Assembly (NCBI RefSeq): GCF_017377715.1
Contig: NZ_JAFVMF010000006.1
Coordinates: 62,001 to 126,000, forward strand
Origin: Acetobacter sacchari
GTDB taxonomy: Bacteria > Pseudomonadota > Alphaproteobacteria > Acetobacterales > Acetobacteraceae
Length of the DNA: 64,000 nucleotides
Reading direction: 5' to 3'
In this document: piece by piece, positions 54,644-63,885 of the stretch
Layout: each line of letters begins with the position of its first letter
How positions within the stretch are numbered: position 1 is the first letter of the stretch
Notes under the pieces: generated by a model
What the model was told of the DNA's origin: nothing
Databases searched by the model: none
What the model saw: only the letters and a program-made list of their open reading frames with translations
Translations under genes and position numbers: made by a program

Positions 54644-55909
54644 CTAGCGACTTATCGGGTAATGTAGCCGTCCTGCGACACGCCCAAAAACTGCCTGTGT
54701 GAACATGGACGCAAGCATCGCATCGCACGCTGCGACATGTGTTGCGGTTATGATCTGCTGCATGGCCGTGACGCCGACCACCATCCCGACGGCCCAAGAC
54801 GCGAACGGCGCCCAGCCGGGAGGCTTGAGGGATGGGGCGACAAGGTAGAAGTCAGCGACGATCACGCCGGACACGGGCATGAACGCAATCGAAAGGTATG
54901 TCAGAAATTCCACAAAATGTTCGGCGAGGCCCGCAAACGCGGCCGCAGTTCCGATTACGCCGCCGATTATCGTCAGCATTGCGTGACTCGCCCGCAGGGG
55001 GCGTAACGTCGAAGCGCTGAGCGCCATGCTGTAAAGGTTCAGGGCATTGATGGTCCATGTGCCCCCGAACACCAGCAGAAATGCAGCGGCTCCCATCCCG
55101 AGAGCGCGCATCGCCGCCAGGGCGTCGCCTTCAGGGACGGCGAGACCGGCGAATCCGCCAGCAAGCATCACGAACGATGCGGACAGCAGATAGGCGCAGA
55201 CGCTGACGGCGATGACTTCGGCGGGGCGACGGAGAAAGCGACAAAAGTCCGGCATGGTCACTGCGCCGACCACGACGCCGCCGACAACTACTGTGATGAC
55301 CTCTCCGGCAGATAGAGCGTGGCCGAGAATTCGCCACTCGACCTCCCCAGCTGTCGTGGCGCCGAATGCGCGGGCGAAGAGCTCCATGACGATCAACGTC
55401 ATGAGCGGCGTCATCCACAGCGAGAGCCGGTCTATCGCGCGCAGACCGAGCGCCGTCGTTGCGGTCATCAGCGCGCCCGCGCCAAGCTCTAGCGGCCAGA
55501 TGGCACCGTGGTAGCCGGCCAGAACCGCAAGCAGAGCGCGGGCGGCGTCGGCGAACAATTCGATGTTGACCCCGAACCATCCGACCAGCGACAGCGCGAA
55601 GAGCGCGTTGAGGCACGCCGCGCCGTGCTCTCCGAAGGCCCGGTTGGCCAGCATGTAGGAACTCAGCCGAGTGCGGCTGCCGATTACCCCCACCAGGGTA
55701 GCGATAATCGTCAGGACTACGCCGCCGCCCGCCAGCCCAAGGTAGAAGTTCGTCGGCGTGGCGGCGCGCGCCAGATCGACGCCGGTAAGGATTGTCGGAA
55801 AGGAGACGCTGGAGGCCGAGAGGATCAGCGCGACCCGCCACCATGGCCGAGCGGCCTCGTCTGGGGCCGGTTGCGTCTGGAACTCGCTGTCGCTTTGGAA
55901 GACTGACAT
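54644..55909 (-). CDS. NCS1-family purine/cytosine permease
   Basis: A 421-residue, 12-helix transporter of the nucleobase:cation symporter-1 family. It has PWWRVALILSASSVSFPTIL, YLGLAGGGVVLTIIATLVGV, GWFGVNIELFADAARALLAV and TMPDFCRFLRRPAEVIAVSV. NCS1 proteins carry cytosine, allantoin, hydantoins and related rings. It is the last gene of a three-gene minus-strand operon with a DUF917 and a hydantoinase-family gene, so a hydantoin-like or other cyclic amide substrate is likely. ATG 55909 is favoured over a frame start at 55948, since the former lies after the DUF917 stop. Confidence 0.87.
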   Translation of the reverse strand: MSVFQSDSEFQTQPAPDEAARPWWRVALILSASSVSFPTILTGVDLARAATPTNFYLGLAGGGVVLTIIATLVGVIGSRTRLSSYMLANRAFGEHGAACLNALFALSLVGWFGVNIELFADAARALLAVLAGYHGAIWPLELGAGALMTATTALGLRAIDRLSLWMTPLMTLIVMELFARAFGATTAGEVEWRILGHALSAGEVITVVVGGVVVGAVTMPDFCRFLRRPAEVIAVSVCAYLLSASFVMLAGGFAGLAVPEGDALAAMRALGMGAAAFLLVFGGTWTINALNLYSMALSASTLRPLRASHAMLTIIGGVIGTAAAFAGLAEHFVEFLTYLSIAFMPVSGVIVADFYLVAPSLKPPGWAPFASWAVGMVVGVTAMQQIITATHVAACDAMLASMFTQAVFGRVAGRLHYPISR

Positions 55910-55928
55910 ATCCGTGGCGCCGCCGGGC

Positions 55929-57035
55929 CTAGAGCCGGTAGGCGCCAAAGTCGATGTCGGGGTATCCGAATGCGGCAGGCCCCATGATCTTCAGCGCCTC
56001 CGGCGTTTTGAGCAACGCATGGGCGGGCATACCGATAATCGCGACGGAAAGACCGTATTTGACCAGTTCCGTCGTGATTGGCTCCCCCGTTTCCCGCTCG
56101 ACCAGCATGATCAGGTCAGGCACACAGACGCGGACGGCGCCGTCGATCCACAGAACCAGATTTTCGTTCTGGATTGCTACGTCTGCGGTAGACCCATTGT
56201 GCTCCGCATCGCCCTGCACCTGCACGGACCCGACGGAAAAGCCGCCCTTCAATTCCCGCGTGACACCAGTCACCTTACCGGTGAAGAGTAGCGTGGCGTC
56301 CGCAGCGAGAAGCAGCCGGTCCAGCACATCCGCATGCGTGCGGCGTGCGTCTAGAATGGCGCGACCGATCGTCAGCGCCTGCGACACCGTGCCCGGCAGC
56401 GCCGCACGGCGTATGAAACTCATCGACATCGGCGCGGTGCACATGCCTGCGCCGCCCCCCATCTGCACGGTCACTGCGCGGGCCAGCGCTTCCAGCCGGT
56501 GCATCGTGTCGACGGGATCGAATGTGACCACGTTGCCCTTGTCGTCCGCGACGGCCGCCGGTGAGCACTCCTGCCCATAGACGAAGAACGTCGTCATCTG
56601 GACTTCAGGGAACGCGCGTCCCATCCCGTCGCCGTCGAGCACCGGCAAGCCCGCCTGTGCGGCCGTGGCGATCGGCTCGATGCCGTTCGATCCGCCGATT
56701 TCTTCGGAGATCAGAGCCGACGCGTTCTTACCCGTGCGCGCTTCGATCGCCCGCATGGCGCGGAGACATTCGTCGCCGCGTTTGATCTTCTCCACGCCGA
56801 CGACAGGCGCGCCGATGCCGCCGAGCGCATAGACCCAGGCTTCGTCGTCCAGCGCCTCGAACGGAATGACGCGGACCTGTGCGCCCTGACGCAGCAGTTC
56901 CCGCGCGCGAAGCATGCCGAGATAGGGATTGCCCCCGCCGCCAGTGCCGAGAACGGCGCAGCCCAGCGCGAGCGGCAGCAGGTCGGGCTCTTCGACCAGA
57001 AAACCGGCGTCGGAGCGTAGATCAGGCTTTGACAT
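55929..57035 (-). CDS. DUF917 (S-methyl-thiohydantoin desulfurase-type) protein
   Basis: A 368-residue protein of the DUF917 family, whose name in domain databases was, as I recall, changed to S-Me-THD after S-methyl thiohydantoin desulfurase. The N-terminal domain has LALGCAVLGTGGGGNPYLGM (about 25-44) and SEEIGGSNGIEPIATAAQAG, and the C-terminal half has VRVCVPDLIMLVERETGEPI. Such proteins are typically paired with hydantoinase/oxoprolinase-type subunits. It overlaps the hydantoinase gene by about 14 bases (more if GTG 57044 is used) and precedes the permease by 19 bases. The exact reaction is unknown. Confidence 0.85.
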   Translation of the reverse strand: MSKPDLRSDAGFLVEEPDLLPLALGCAVLGTGGGGNPYLGMLRARELLRQGAQVRVIPFEALDDEAWVYALGGIGAPVVGVEKIKRGDECLRAMRAIEARTGKNASALISEEIGGSNGIEPIATAAQAGLPVLDGDGMGRAFPEVQMTTFFVYGQECSPAAVADDKGNVVTFDPVDTMHRLEALARAVTVQMGGGAGMCTAPMSMSFIRRAALPGTVSQALTIGRAILDARRTHADVLDRLLLAADATLLFTGKVTGVTRELKGGFSVGSVQVQGDAEHNGSTADVAIQNENLVLWIDGAVRVCVPDLIMLVERETGEPITTELVKYGLSVAIIGMPAHALLKTPEALKIMGPAAFGYPDIDFGAYRL

Positions 57036-58575
57036 GGAGATCACCGATCACCTTGACGCGTATGCGCGTTGCGTTTCCTGGAAGATATGCGAGGGGAATT
57101 TCCTCGATCTCCGCAATATCGAGCGTCGCCGCGTCTGCGCCGGCAGCAACAGCCGTCCGGCTTGCGCTCTCCTTCGCGTCAGCCAGCGCGTCGGCGCGCG
57201 TTTGGGCCGCGAGGGAATAGACCTTGTCCACCTCCCCGGAAACCTGTGCGATGGCGGCGCCTACGGCGTTCGCGACCCCGAAATGTGAAGGCTTGAGCAC
57301 AGGGAGCCCTGCGATGCGATCCTGATCGACGAGAACGGAGCCGCCTCCGACGACGATGACCGGAATTTCCTCCGACGACAGCCGGGCCCGCTCGACACAG
57401 GCCGTCAGAATACGCTCCATCTCCGCACGCGCAGCCCGAAGCAGGTCGGCGGGCAGGGAGGTCAGACGCGCAGGATCGCCAAGCGCGACGGCCCCGGATG
57501 CGATCATGACATCTGTCGTGGTCAGCGTGTCGCCCCCGAAAGCCATGCCTTCAGTCGCGAGGCGATAGCCCACCGAGTCAGGTCCGACGGTCACGCCTTC
57601 CGCGCTCCGCCTCACGATCGACCCGCCACCCAACCCGACGGAGAAAACGTCGGGCATGCGGAAGTTCGTGCGCACGCCGCCTACTTCTACGGCGATACCC
57701 GCCTGCCGCGGCAGACCGCCGCGCAGCAATCCTGCGTCGCTGGTCGTGCCGCCGATATCGACGACGATGGCGTCAGACACGCCCGACAGCCATGCCGCGC
57801 CGCGCATCGAATTGGTCGGGCCGGACGCGAACGTCATCACAGGGAAACGCTCGGCGAAAGTGGCGTCCATCAAGGTGCCGTCGTTCTGCGTCAGATACAT
57901 CGCCGCGCGCAGTCCGCTTTGACGTAGCGCGTCGCGGAACGCGTTCACGACCGTCGCGGACAGGTCGCGCAGGCAGGCGTTCATGATTGTAGCGTTTTCG
58001 CGCTCAAGCAGCCCGACGCGGCCAACCTCATGGGATTTCGTCACATGAACGCGGGGAATTTCCTCGCGAAGAATTTGCTCGGCCCGATCCTCCATCGTCG
58101 CGTTGATCGGAGAAAAGACCGAGGACACAGCGATGGCGCGAGTGTCCGTGTCCTTAAGTTCACGAGCTACGGATCGCAGCCCGGTCTCATCCAGCGGAGC
58201 GATTTCCCGTCCGTCGAACTCATATCCGCCACCGAGCATGTAGGAGCGCCCATGAATTGCCGCTCGCAGGTCCGAGGGCCAGTCAGTCATCGGCGGCAGG
58301 CAGGCCGTCGCGGGCAGCCCAAGGCGGATGGCGGCTGTGGGCGCGAGGTGCTTTCTCTGTACGATGGCGTTAGTGAAGTGGGTGGTGCCGATCATCACCA
58401 CATCTATCTGATCTGAAGAGACGCCGGAATCGTCCAGTAAACGCGCCAGCGCTCCGCTTACTCCCGATATAACGTCTTGGCTCGTGTAGACCTTGCAGGA
58501 AGCCTTGACGCCGTTGGAATCGATCATGACTGCGTCGGTGTTCGTTCCCCCCACGTCCACGCCAATACGAATCAT
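57022..58575 (-). CDS. hydantoinase/oxoprolinase family protein (HyuA-like)
   Basis: A 517-residue protein with the ASKHA-type nucleotide-binding fold of the hydantoinase A/oxoprolinase family: IRIGVDVGGTNTDAVMIDSN at the start, IGTTHFTNAIVQRKHLAP, TFASGPTNSMRGAAWLSG and VVDIGGTTSDAGLLRGGLPR (about 265-284). These enzymes open cyclic amides with ATP. At 517 residues it is shorter than HyuA of 5-oxoprolinase (about 690), matching the form that pairs with DUF917. It is first in its operon and divergent from the fluoride riboswitch/crcB unit. Confidence 0.88.
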   Translation of the reverse strand: MIRIGVDVGGTNTDAVMIDSNGVKASCKVYTSQDVISGVSGALARLLDDSGVSSDQIDVVMIGTTHFTNAIVQRKHLAPTAAIRLGLPATACLPPMTDWPSDLRAAIHGRSYMLGGGYEFDGREIAPLDETGLRSVARELKDTDTRAIAVSSVFSPINATMEDRAEQILREEIPRVHVTKSHEVGRVGLLERENATIMNACLRDLSATVVNAFRDALRQSGLRAAMYLTQNDGTLMDATFAERFPVMTFASGPTNSMRGAAWLSGVSDAIVVDIGGTTSDAGLLRGGLPRQAGIAVEVGGVRTNFRMPDVFSVGLGGGSIVRRSAEGVTVGPDSVGYRLATEGMAFGGDTLTTTDVMIASGAVALGDPARLTSLPADLLRAARAEMERILTACVERARLSSEEIPVIVVGGGSVLVDQDRIAGLPVLKPSHFGVANAVGAAIAQVSGEVDKVYSLAAQTRADALADAKESASRTAVAAGADAATLDIAEIEEIPLAYLPGNATRIRVKVIGDLHVKA

Positions 58576-58817
58576 CGGGTACGTCCAATCTGTTGTCGAG
58601 GCGGAACGAGTACGGGACGCCGTACGGCTTTGTCAAACTGGAGAAGCTCTGGTCGGTAAGAAGTGCAACGGCGGTCGACACTGGGCGCGCCAACGTCTCC
58701 TCGCCAATCGCTCCGGTCGTCGCAGAATAGGAGGGCGGAGCAAGGGGGTGTCGCCATTAGAAGACTTGCCGCTGTTGCTGCTTGACATAGCGCCGCCAAT
58801 TATCGTTTCTATGGCGG

Positions 58818-58882
58818 TAGGCGATGGACTCCGCCTGCCGCTATAGAGCGAACCGCTTCACGAGAAGCTGATGATTCCTGTT
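58818..58882 (+). ncRNA. fluoride riboswitch (crcB motif)
   Basis: The segment GGCGATGGACTCCGCC (58820-58835), a variable hairpin, AACCGC (58851-58856) and GCTGATGATTCCTG (58867-58880) reproduce, in order and spacing, the conserved blocks of the fluoride aptamer (GGNGAUGGnnuuCNCC ... AACCGC ... GCUGAUGnCUCCU). The ligand is fluoride with magnesium. It lies about 230 bases upstream of crcB, the expected target. A TTGACA at 58782-58787 could be the -35 box. The intervening leader contains a 41-codon frame (58921-59046) of unknown reality and no evident terminator. Confidence 0.85.
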
Positions 58883-59113
58883 TCGCGCCAGACGCACGAC
58901 AGGAGAGCTTTGTCCGTCCCATGAGAAATATCTTACTGAGATTCGCGTCAGCGCGGTATCCTGCGATCTGCCACCGACAGGCGCAGCGGTGGAACAAAAT
59001 GTGTGCGCAGTCCGCCTTCTTGATATGTTTTATAGAAAACAGCTGAGCCGCAGGTGAGCGTCGCGCGCCGTGCGCGTATGTGATTGATCGTAAGTAATCT
59101 GGAAGAAGATCAC

Positions 59114-59524
59114 GTGTTGTATCCGAATTTAATCTCCACGCTCATTATCGCCGTCGCCGGAGCGATCGGCACATTGCTCCGCTACTGGGTTGGATTGGCG
59201 ATGCTCCGCTGGAGTCAGTCTCTGCCTTGGGGAACGATCATGATCAACGCGACCGGATCGTTTGCTATAGCTTTTTTTGGAGTTCTGACTACAACAACTG
59301 GTCGTTTCCCGATCTCTGATACCGGGCGAATGGCATTCATGATCGGAATTTGCGGTGGGTATACGACTTTTTCTTCTTTCAGCCTCCAAACTCTGGAACT
59401 GCTACGTAGTGGCGCCCCAGTGCGCGCGGCTCTGAATGTCGTGATTTCGATCGCTTTGGGCATGATCGCGGTAACGGCGGGTTACTTGGCTGCACAGGCT
59501 ATAAATCGGACGCAGAGCTTCTAA
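59114..59524 (+). CDS. crcB: fluoride efflux protein CrcB/Fluc
   Basis: A 136-residue membrane protein with four predicted helices that exports fluoride as a dual-topology dimer. Signature segments are AVAGAIGTLLRYWVGLAM, WGTIMINATGSFAIAFFGVL (with the conserved Asn) and GICGGYTTFSSFSLQTLELL, which carries the Phe box and central sodium site. GTG 59114 is preferred because GGAAGAAG lies just upstream; the TTG at 59084 would add 10 charged residues atypical of the family. The upstream fluoride riboswitch supports both identity and regulation. Confidence 0.95.
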   Translation: MLYPNLISTLIIAVAGAIGTLLRYWVGLAMLRWSQSLPWGTIMINATGSFAIAFFGVLTTTTGRFPISDTGRMAFMIGICGGYTTFSSFSLQTLELLRSGAPVRAALNVVISIALGMIAVTAGYLAAQAINRTQSF

Positions 59525-59562
59525 GAGGCACTGCGTAATTTTAGACGTCGATGGGTCAATTG

Positions 59563-60140
59563 ATGAGGATTAATGTTCCTCGCTCCTGCAAGCCCTATCC
59601 GTCAGATGTGAGCGAGGCAGAATGACCGTTGGTGCCGCCTTATCTGATTTTGATGCTGGGGGGGCGTCGTAGCGGGAGTATTCGCTGCAGGGGCTGTTCA
59701 ATGTCCCGCACTATGTGATCCGCTAAGGGATCGTCTGGCACACAGCACATCAGCAGATGCATCGGTGGCTGAAGATAAAATATCTATAATATATTATAAA
59801 AAATGACATTCTTTTTTGCGACTCGTGGTTGGGTGCGAGGCAAAACAAATGGCGGCGTTCATCGGCAGCCGCAGATAGCGCTCGATCATCTGCTGACGCT
59901 TCACGTAAAAAGCGAGGACGTCGGCGATAATGACGCGGCCTCTCGTTTCGTCTCAGATAGTCAGGACGCAATCGGCGAGGCAATGCCTCGGGCCTATGCT
60001 GATCAGGGCTAGAAGAAAGCGGTCGCGGCAGAGGTCACGCCGCTGAATGAATCAAGTGCGTAGTCGTGAAAATGACAGAAGGAAGGTGGATTCCCGTGGT
60101 TCGAATACCTGCCTATTATCGCGGCCTACATCCTTTAGAG
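59563..60140 (+). pseudogene. IS5-family transposase relic
   Basis: Decayed gene: ATG 59563 starts MRINVPRSCKPYPSDVSEAE, then a TGA replaces the expected Trp, then PLVPPYLILM, REYSLQGLFNVPHYVIR, another stop, GIVW and HQQMHRWL. These match the start of IS4/IS5-type transposases (YPSDVSD.EW..V.PYL, LREVFN.LRY.VR.G..W, VYQQ..RW) with the PPW region deleted. Downstream, in a shifted frame, IALDHLLTLHVKSEDVGDND and DAIGEAMPRAYADQG match the catalytic part (AVDTLGHLLALHVTPA...YVDQGYTG). Stops, a deletion and frameshifts make it non-functional. The rest of the gap to 60284 holds no gene. Confidence 0.75.
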
Positions 60141-60284
60141 TGGCAAGAAGACGCATGATATGGCGGCATTAGCTCCCCTCCAAGCACCCGTTGAAATTGC
60201 TCGCCCTTGATTCACGGCATGAACGATGGCATTCGTCTGATTTTTTTAAGTCGTTGTTCATTAAATGCATTTTAAAATACGCGT

Positions 60285-61394
60285 TTAGCAATGAACGGAC
60301 AAATTAACGTCACCATCTAGTATTTTCTTGGATAGTTCGACGTGCATTTGCGCATATAACTCTGAATTTATTTTAGTTCGAACTCGGGTTTGTGCGGCTT
60401 TTGTCCTGCTTTCCGCGGCTTCTGGATCCATTGTGATGGAAGTTATAGCATTTATAATTGCCGCCGAGTCGCCAGGCTGAACATAGCATAAGGCATCTTT
60501 TGCAAAATAATCCGAGAGCCCTCCACAATCGGATGCTATTACTGGAACGCCTAGAATCACGGCTTCCTCTATAACCGTTATGCCTGAAGCATGAAAGTTC
60601 GGGTGAAGAGCAACAACGACGATGTCTGCATCGGCATACAGGTCAAGTAATTCGGTATTATTTTTCGCCCGAACCAACCTAACATTGCTGACGCCCTGAG
60701 TCGCGTCTTTAGCGGTCCTAGATGAGCTCGCAATATGAAATTCTATGTTTGGCAGCTGTCGAGCAACGTCGCCAAGTGTTTCCCAATCACGATGTTCATC
60801 ATTTCCCAGAGACAAGACACGAATTTTAGTTCCACGGCACGTAACTCGCGCCGGTAGCATCTCGTCCGAACGAATACCGAAATGAACCCTCTCTACACGC
60901 AACCATCGGAAAAGGCTCCGGCACCCGTCGCGGTTAGAAATCGACAATGTGGTCATCAAATCCAACCGCTTCAAAAGAAGACGGTAAAACCACCGCTTTA
61001 AAAACCAGTATTGATTCCACCTATCGTAAAGCCAAACAACTTGCCCGATTAATTTAGGTCGCAGGTTATGATTTCTGAATAAAAGTAAGCAAAGTACCGC
61101 TAGGGTTTGCGATTCTGTGTGAGTCCAAACGACGTCAGAGGCAAAAATACCTTCTCGGTTGCGCCACGTATGTACAAAATCGAATCCGAAAACAACTCGA
61201 ATTCCGTAACGAAGAAATTTTTGATATTTTTTCTCAGGATAATCTTCCGAGTATAAAACGGACACTTCGTTGGATTCGGCTCTATAATAACCATAAGCTT
61301 TGGGCTCGTTGAGCCCCAATATACCACCATCAATCCAACGTTTACGCCACGAATTTGCCCCGAAACCGTATGCTAGTTGAACAAAAACTTTCAT
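60285..61394 (-). CDS. glycosyltransferase family 4
   Basis: A 369-residue GT-B glycosyltransferase starting MKVFVQLAYGFGANSWRKRW. The N-terminal half has aromatic/basic-rich segments (WLYDRWNQYWFLKRWFYRLL). The donor half has IRVLSLGNDEHRDWETLGDV, LLDLYADADIVVVALHPNFH and GITVIEEAVILGVPVIASDC, the E-x7-E motif of family 4. The gene is AT-richer than the chromosome around it and lies between IS relics, so it was probably acquired. ATG 61394 is preferred to the frame start at 61502. Sugar and acceptor are unknown. Confidence 0.82.
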   Translation of the reverse strand: MKVFVQLAYGFGANSWRKRWIDGGILGLNEPKAYGYYRAESNEVSVLYSEDYPEKKYQKFLRYGIRVVFGFDFVHTWRNREGIFASDVVWTHTESQTLAVLCLLLFRNHNLRPKLIGQVVWLYDRWNQYWFLKRWFYRLLLKRLDLMTTLSISNRDGCRSLFRWLRVERVHFGIRSDEMLPARVTCRGTKIRVLSLGNDEHRDWETLGDVARQLPNIEFHIASSSRTAKDATQGVSNVRLVRAKNNTELLDLYADADIVVVALHPNFHASGITVIEEAVILGVPVIASDCGGLSDYFAKDALCYVQPGDSAAIINAITSITMDPEAAESRTKAAQTRVRTKINSELYAQMHVELSKKILDGDVNLSVHC

Positions 61395-61489
61395 AGCGCG
61401 CGAACCAATCGTGTTTATGTTTAAGTCGGCACCTTGATTCGACAGCAGCACGACTTTGGCCAAGCGATGTAGCACAATGTGGTCGATTC

Positions 61490-61700
61490 CGTTACCCTGC
61501 AAGTTTGTATCGGGCGCATTTTTTTGTCTGGTTTTTCCAGATTGAGATTAACTTGGGTGCTGCGCTCTTGCATCTTGATGATCGTGTGGTATCTGCCGGC
61601 GCCTCTGCAAGTTTCAGTCTGGCGAAAAGGCATCCGATTTCGTTTCTCTTGTGTAGAACGAGTCGCAGACCGCCCAGACGAGGCAAAAAAAGTATCGGTG
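61490..61700 (-). pseudogene. probable C-terminal relic of an IS5-type transposase
   Basis: The minus-strand frame reads LVLHKRNEIGCLFARLK, resembling the Y(K)xRNxIExxFxRLK block at the end of IS5/IS427-type transposases, then loses similarity. No other conserved block is intact. The remainder of the 61395-61968 gap holds no supported gene. This is a weaker call than the other relics. Confidence 0.35.
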
Positions 61701-61968
61701 GTCGGGATTACGAAAGAGAGTTAATCAGTCGGTCATTCTACGAACAGGACATCACTACCTACGGTTCATTGAAGAAAACCCGTAAATCAATGTGATTTGG
61801 AATAGAAGTGTCCACGAAAAACTCTATATGATCTAAAATTGTCTGGAAATTTCCAGGGTTGGCGACGCATTGCGACACGACGCGATGATGCATTTCTGTC
61901 TGCACCCACATCATAGCAAGACCCATGCCCTTAGCTCAAAAAAAGATTCAATCAACCAAATGACAATC

Positions 61969-62949
61969 TCACAGTATCATAATTGCCAAAATGTCTTCAA
62001 AAATTTGCTTATTTTCATTAACGCCATAAACTCCACTGAAAATATTTTTAATGAGATAAATGAGAGATTTTGGCATCTTCCTATCGATCATCATCATTCT
62101 TTTTGATAAATTAAATTCCTGTCTTTTCCAGAAGTGTTTTTTCTCATTGGAAATATAAAATCCACTCTTCTCCATATTGATAATAATTTTGGAGAATTTT
62201 TCGGAAATATTGTAACGTTTGTATAGATATTCTCTATATTTTGGTTTGATTTTTTTTATGTCGGCAATGATGTTTCTTTTGCGTGCGCCATAGATATTTT
62301 TACTATGCTGTCTATAATCTGCGAGTGGCAGATGCGTATGAACCACTCCATTCAATAACATTGCAAGCATGGTAATCCATCGATCGTGAGCAAGCCGTTG
62401 CTTGGGGTCGATCAAATCAACGGGTCGTTGTTGGGAGTTGAATTGATCGAGCAATTCTCTGCGGAATGTGCAGGTAAAGCCAAAAAATGTGTTCCAAGGA
62501 GAAATATCGTTGTATTTAAGTAATCCCTCAGCTTCACATTGCTTAAATGTTCCTTTCACTGTGTCGTTTTCATCAATTAGACGTGCGTCGTGGCTATGCA
62601 TCCAGCATTGAGGATCGTTCAAGGCCGATACTGCCTCCGAAATCTTGGACGGCGCCCAGATATCATCTTGATCGCAAAATGCGATATATTCGCTAGTACA
62701 CAAACGCGCCGCTTTAAAGAAATTTTCTATATAACCAATATTTTTTTGATTGCGGTGTATATGCACAGGGAATGCCGCTCGTGTAGCGAATTGTTCCAAT
62801 ATCACAAGTGTATCGTCGGTTGAGCCATCATCGCACACGACTAACTCCGCCGGAAGATGCTCTTGGGCAAGGAGGGAGTTAAGTTGTTTGTTCAGGTGAG
62901 CGCCGCCTTGATAGGTAGCCATAGCGATGGAAACGCGCTTTTCACTCAT
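61969..62949 (-). CDS. glycosyltransferase family 2 (rhamnosyl/galactosyl-type)
   Basis: A 326-residue GT-A glycosyltransferase. The start MSEKRVSIAMATYQGGAHLN has AAGGG about 6 bases before the ATG. Conserved parts are LVVCDDGSTDDTLVILEQFA (about 37-56) and YIAFCDQDDIWAPSKISEAV, with the DQDD metal/sugar site; this combination is typical of WbbL/RfbF-like enzymes that add rhamnose or galactose to O-antigens. The gene is strikingly AT-rich, with lysine/isoleucine-rich C-terminal third (RKRNIIADIKKIKPKYREYL), unlike the rest of the window: a sign of horizontal transfer. It is flanked by IS relics. Confidence 0.88.
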   Translation of the reverse strand: MSEKRVSIAMATYQGGAHLNKQLNSLLAQEHLPAELVVCDDGSTDDTLVILEQFATRAAFPVHIHRNQKNIGYIENFFKAARLCTSEYIAFCDQDDIWAPSKISEAVSALNDPQCWMHSHDARLIDENDTVKGTFKQCEAEGLLKYNDISPWNTFFGFTCTFRRELLDQFNSQQRPVDLIDPKQRLAHDRWITMLAMLLNGVVHTHLPLADYRQHSKNIYGARKRNIIADIKKIKPKYREYLYKRYNISEKFSKIIINMEKSGFYISNEKKHFWKRQEFNLSKRMMMIDRKMPKSLIYLIKNIFSGVYGVNENKQIFEDILAIMIL

Positions 62950-63189
62950 GCTAATACCCTTAGATGCTGATTTGAAATGTTCGAACATCATCAGGCTATT
63001 GTGAATCATCTGTTTTTGCAAAGAGACGGAGTGATTGGCGGTATCGACCGATATTGCCCGACGCGAAACTAGGCGAGGAAACTACTATGTCCATCGGGCC
63101 TAACGGATGCTGACGGGGCAGGGATTTTTCAATTTGTAACGATATAAAAATGGTACGATCGGCCTCGGACGAAAGGCAAGTGTAAGGGG

Positions 63190-63213
63190 AGGGATCGAAA
63201 AATCCCTCGGGCT
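63190..63213 (+). repeat. inverted repeat before the IS relic
   Basis: AGGGAT-CGAAAA-ATCCCT (63190-63207), followed by CGGGCTTTT, abuts the first readable transposase codons at 63214. It could be a terminator-like remnant or part of the element's end. Confidence 0.35.
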
Positions 63214-63590
63214 TTTAACGACGGGCGTCGACCGTTTGATCCAGTGTTGATGTTCAAAGTCTTTGCGATCCAGATATTGCACAATCTGCTCAATGAGCAG
63301 ACGAAACACCTGGTCAATGATCGTCTCATTTTTTGTGCATTTTCCTAGTCTGGGACTGCGCAGGTCAAGTATCCGACGTCAGGATGATCTGGTTGCTTCG
63401 TGAGGGTCTGACGCAGACTGGCCTCATCGACGTGCTGGTCAACGCATCAGCGCCACCCGGCAAGAACATCGGATGTCTGGTGATGTCGGGCCCAATTCCT
63501 GGTTGCCATCGGTGATGACGGCTCCAAACGCAAAGCGAGAGTCATCACGCGAACCCATCAAAATCTGTCCCTAGCGTGCCCAATGAACGT
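63214..63590 (+). pseudogene. IS5-family transposase relic (DUF772 type)
   Basis: Frame one from 63214 gives FNDGRRPFDPVLMFKVFAIQ and NLLNEQTKHLVNDRL, matching the N-terminal block GRPxFDPVLMFKVLVIQ..NLSD...FLINDRLSF. A shift leads to MIWLLREGLTQTGLIDVLVN and MSGPIPG, matching KTIWLFRE.LT.AG.I..LF and M.GQI.DA; a further shift gives APNAKRESSRE. At least two frameshifts and missing catalytic regions show it is dead. It is a different IS5 subgroup from the relic at 59.6 kb. Confidence 0.7.
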
Positions 63591-63885
63591 ATAACTAGTT
63601 CGTTTCGTCAGTTAGAGCGCGCGGTTTAGTGAGGTTTGTAATTCCAGCCGATTTTTGATGTTTTCTTCGCTTTTCCGACGAGAGCATGAATTTGCCTACG
63701 TAGTCTGAGCGATGCTCAGCGGTGTCAGAAAAATCTCGTCGCGGATCGCGGGGGGCATGCCGGCGAGACTGCTGCGAATAATCGTCTGTTTGTCTGAGCC
63801 GTCCTGTATCGTTGCCGGTCTGGCACTCTCGGATGTGACCCGCCAGCGCAGCTTTGGCGGATGAAAGAATGCTTACTGACGACTG

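Noticed and set aside
60090-60115. GGTTCGAATACC as a tRNA T-arm
   Set aside because: No acceptor stem, D-arm or anticodon arm can be placed around it; it falls in the decayed transposase.
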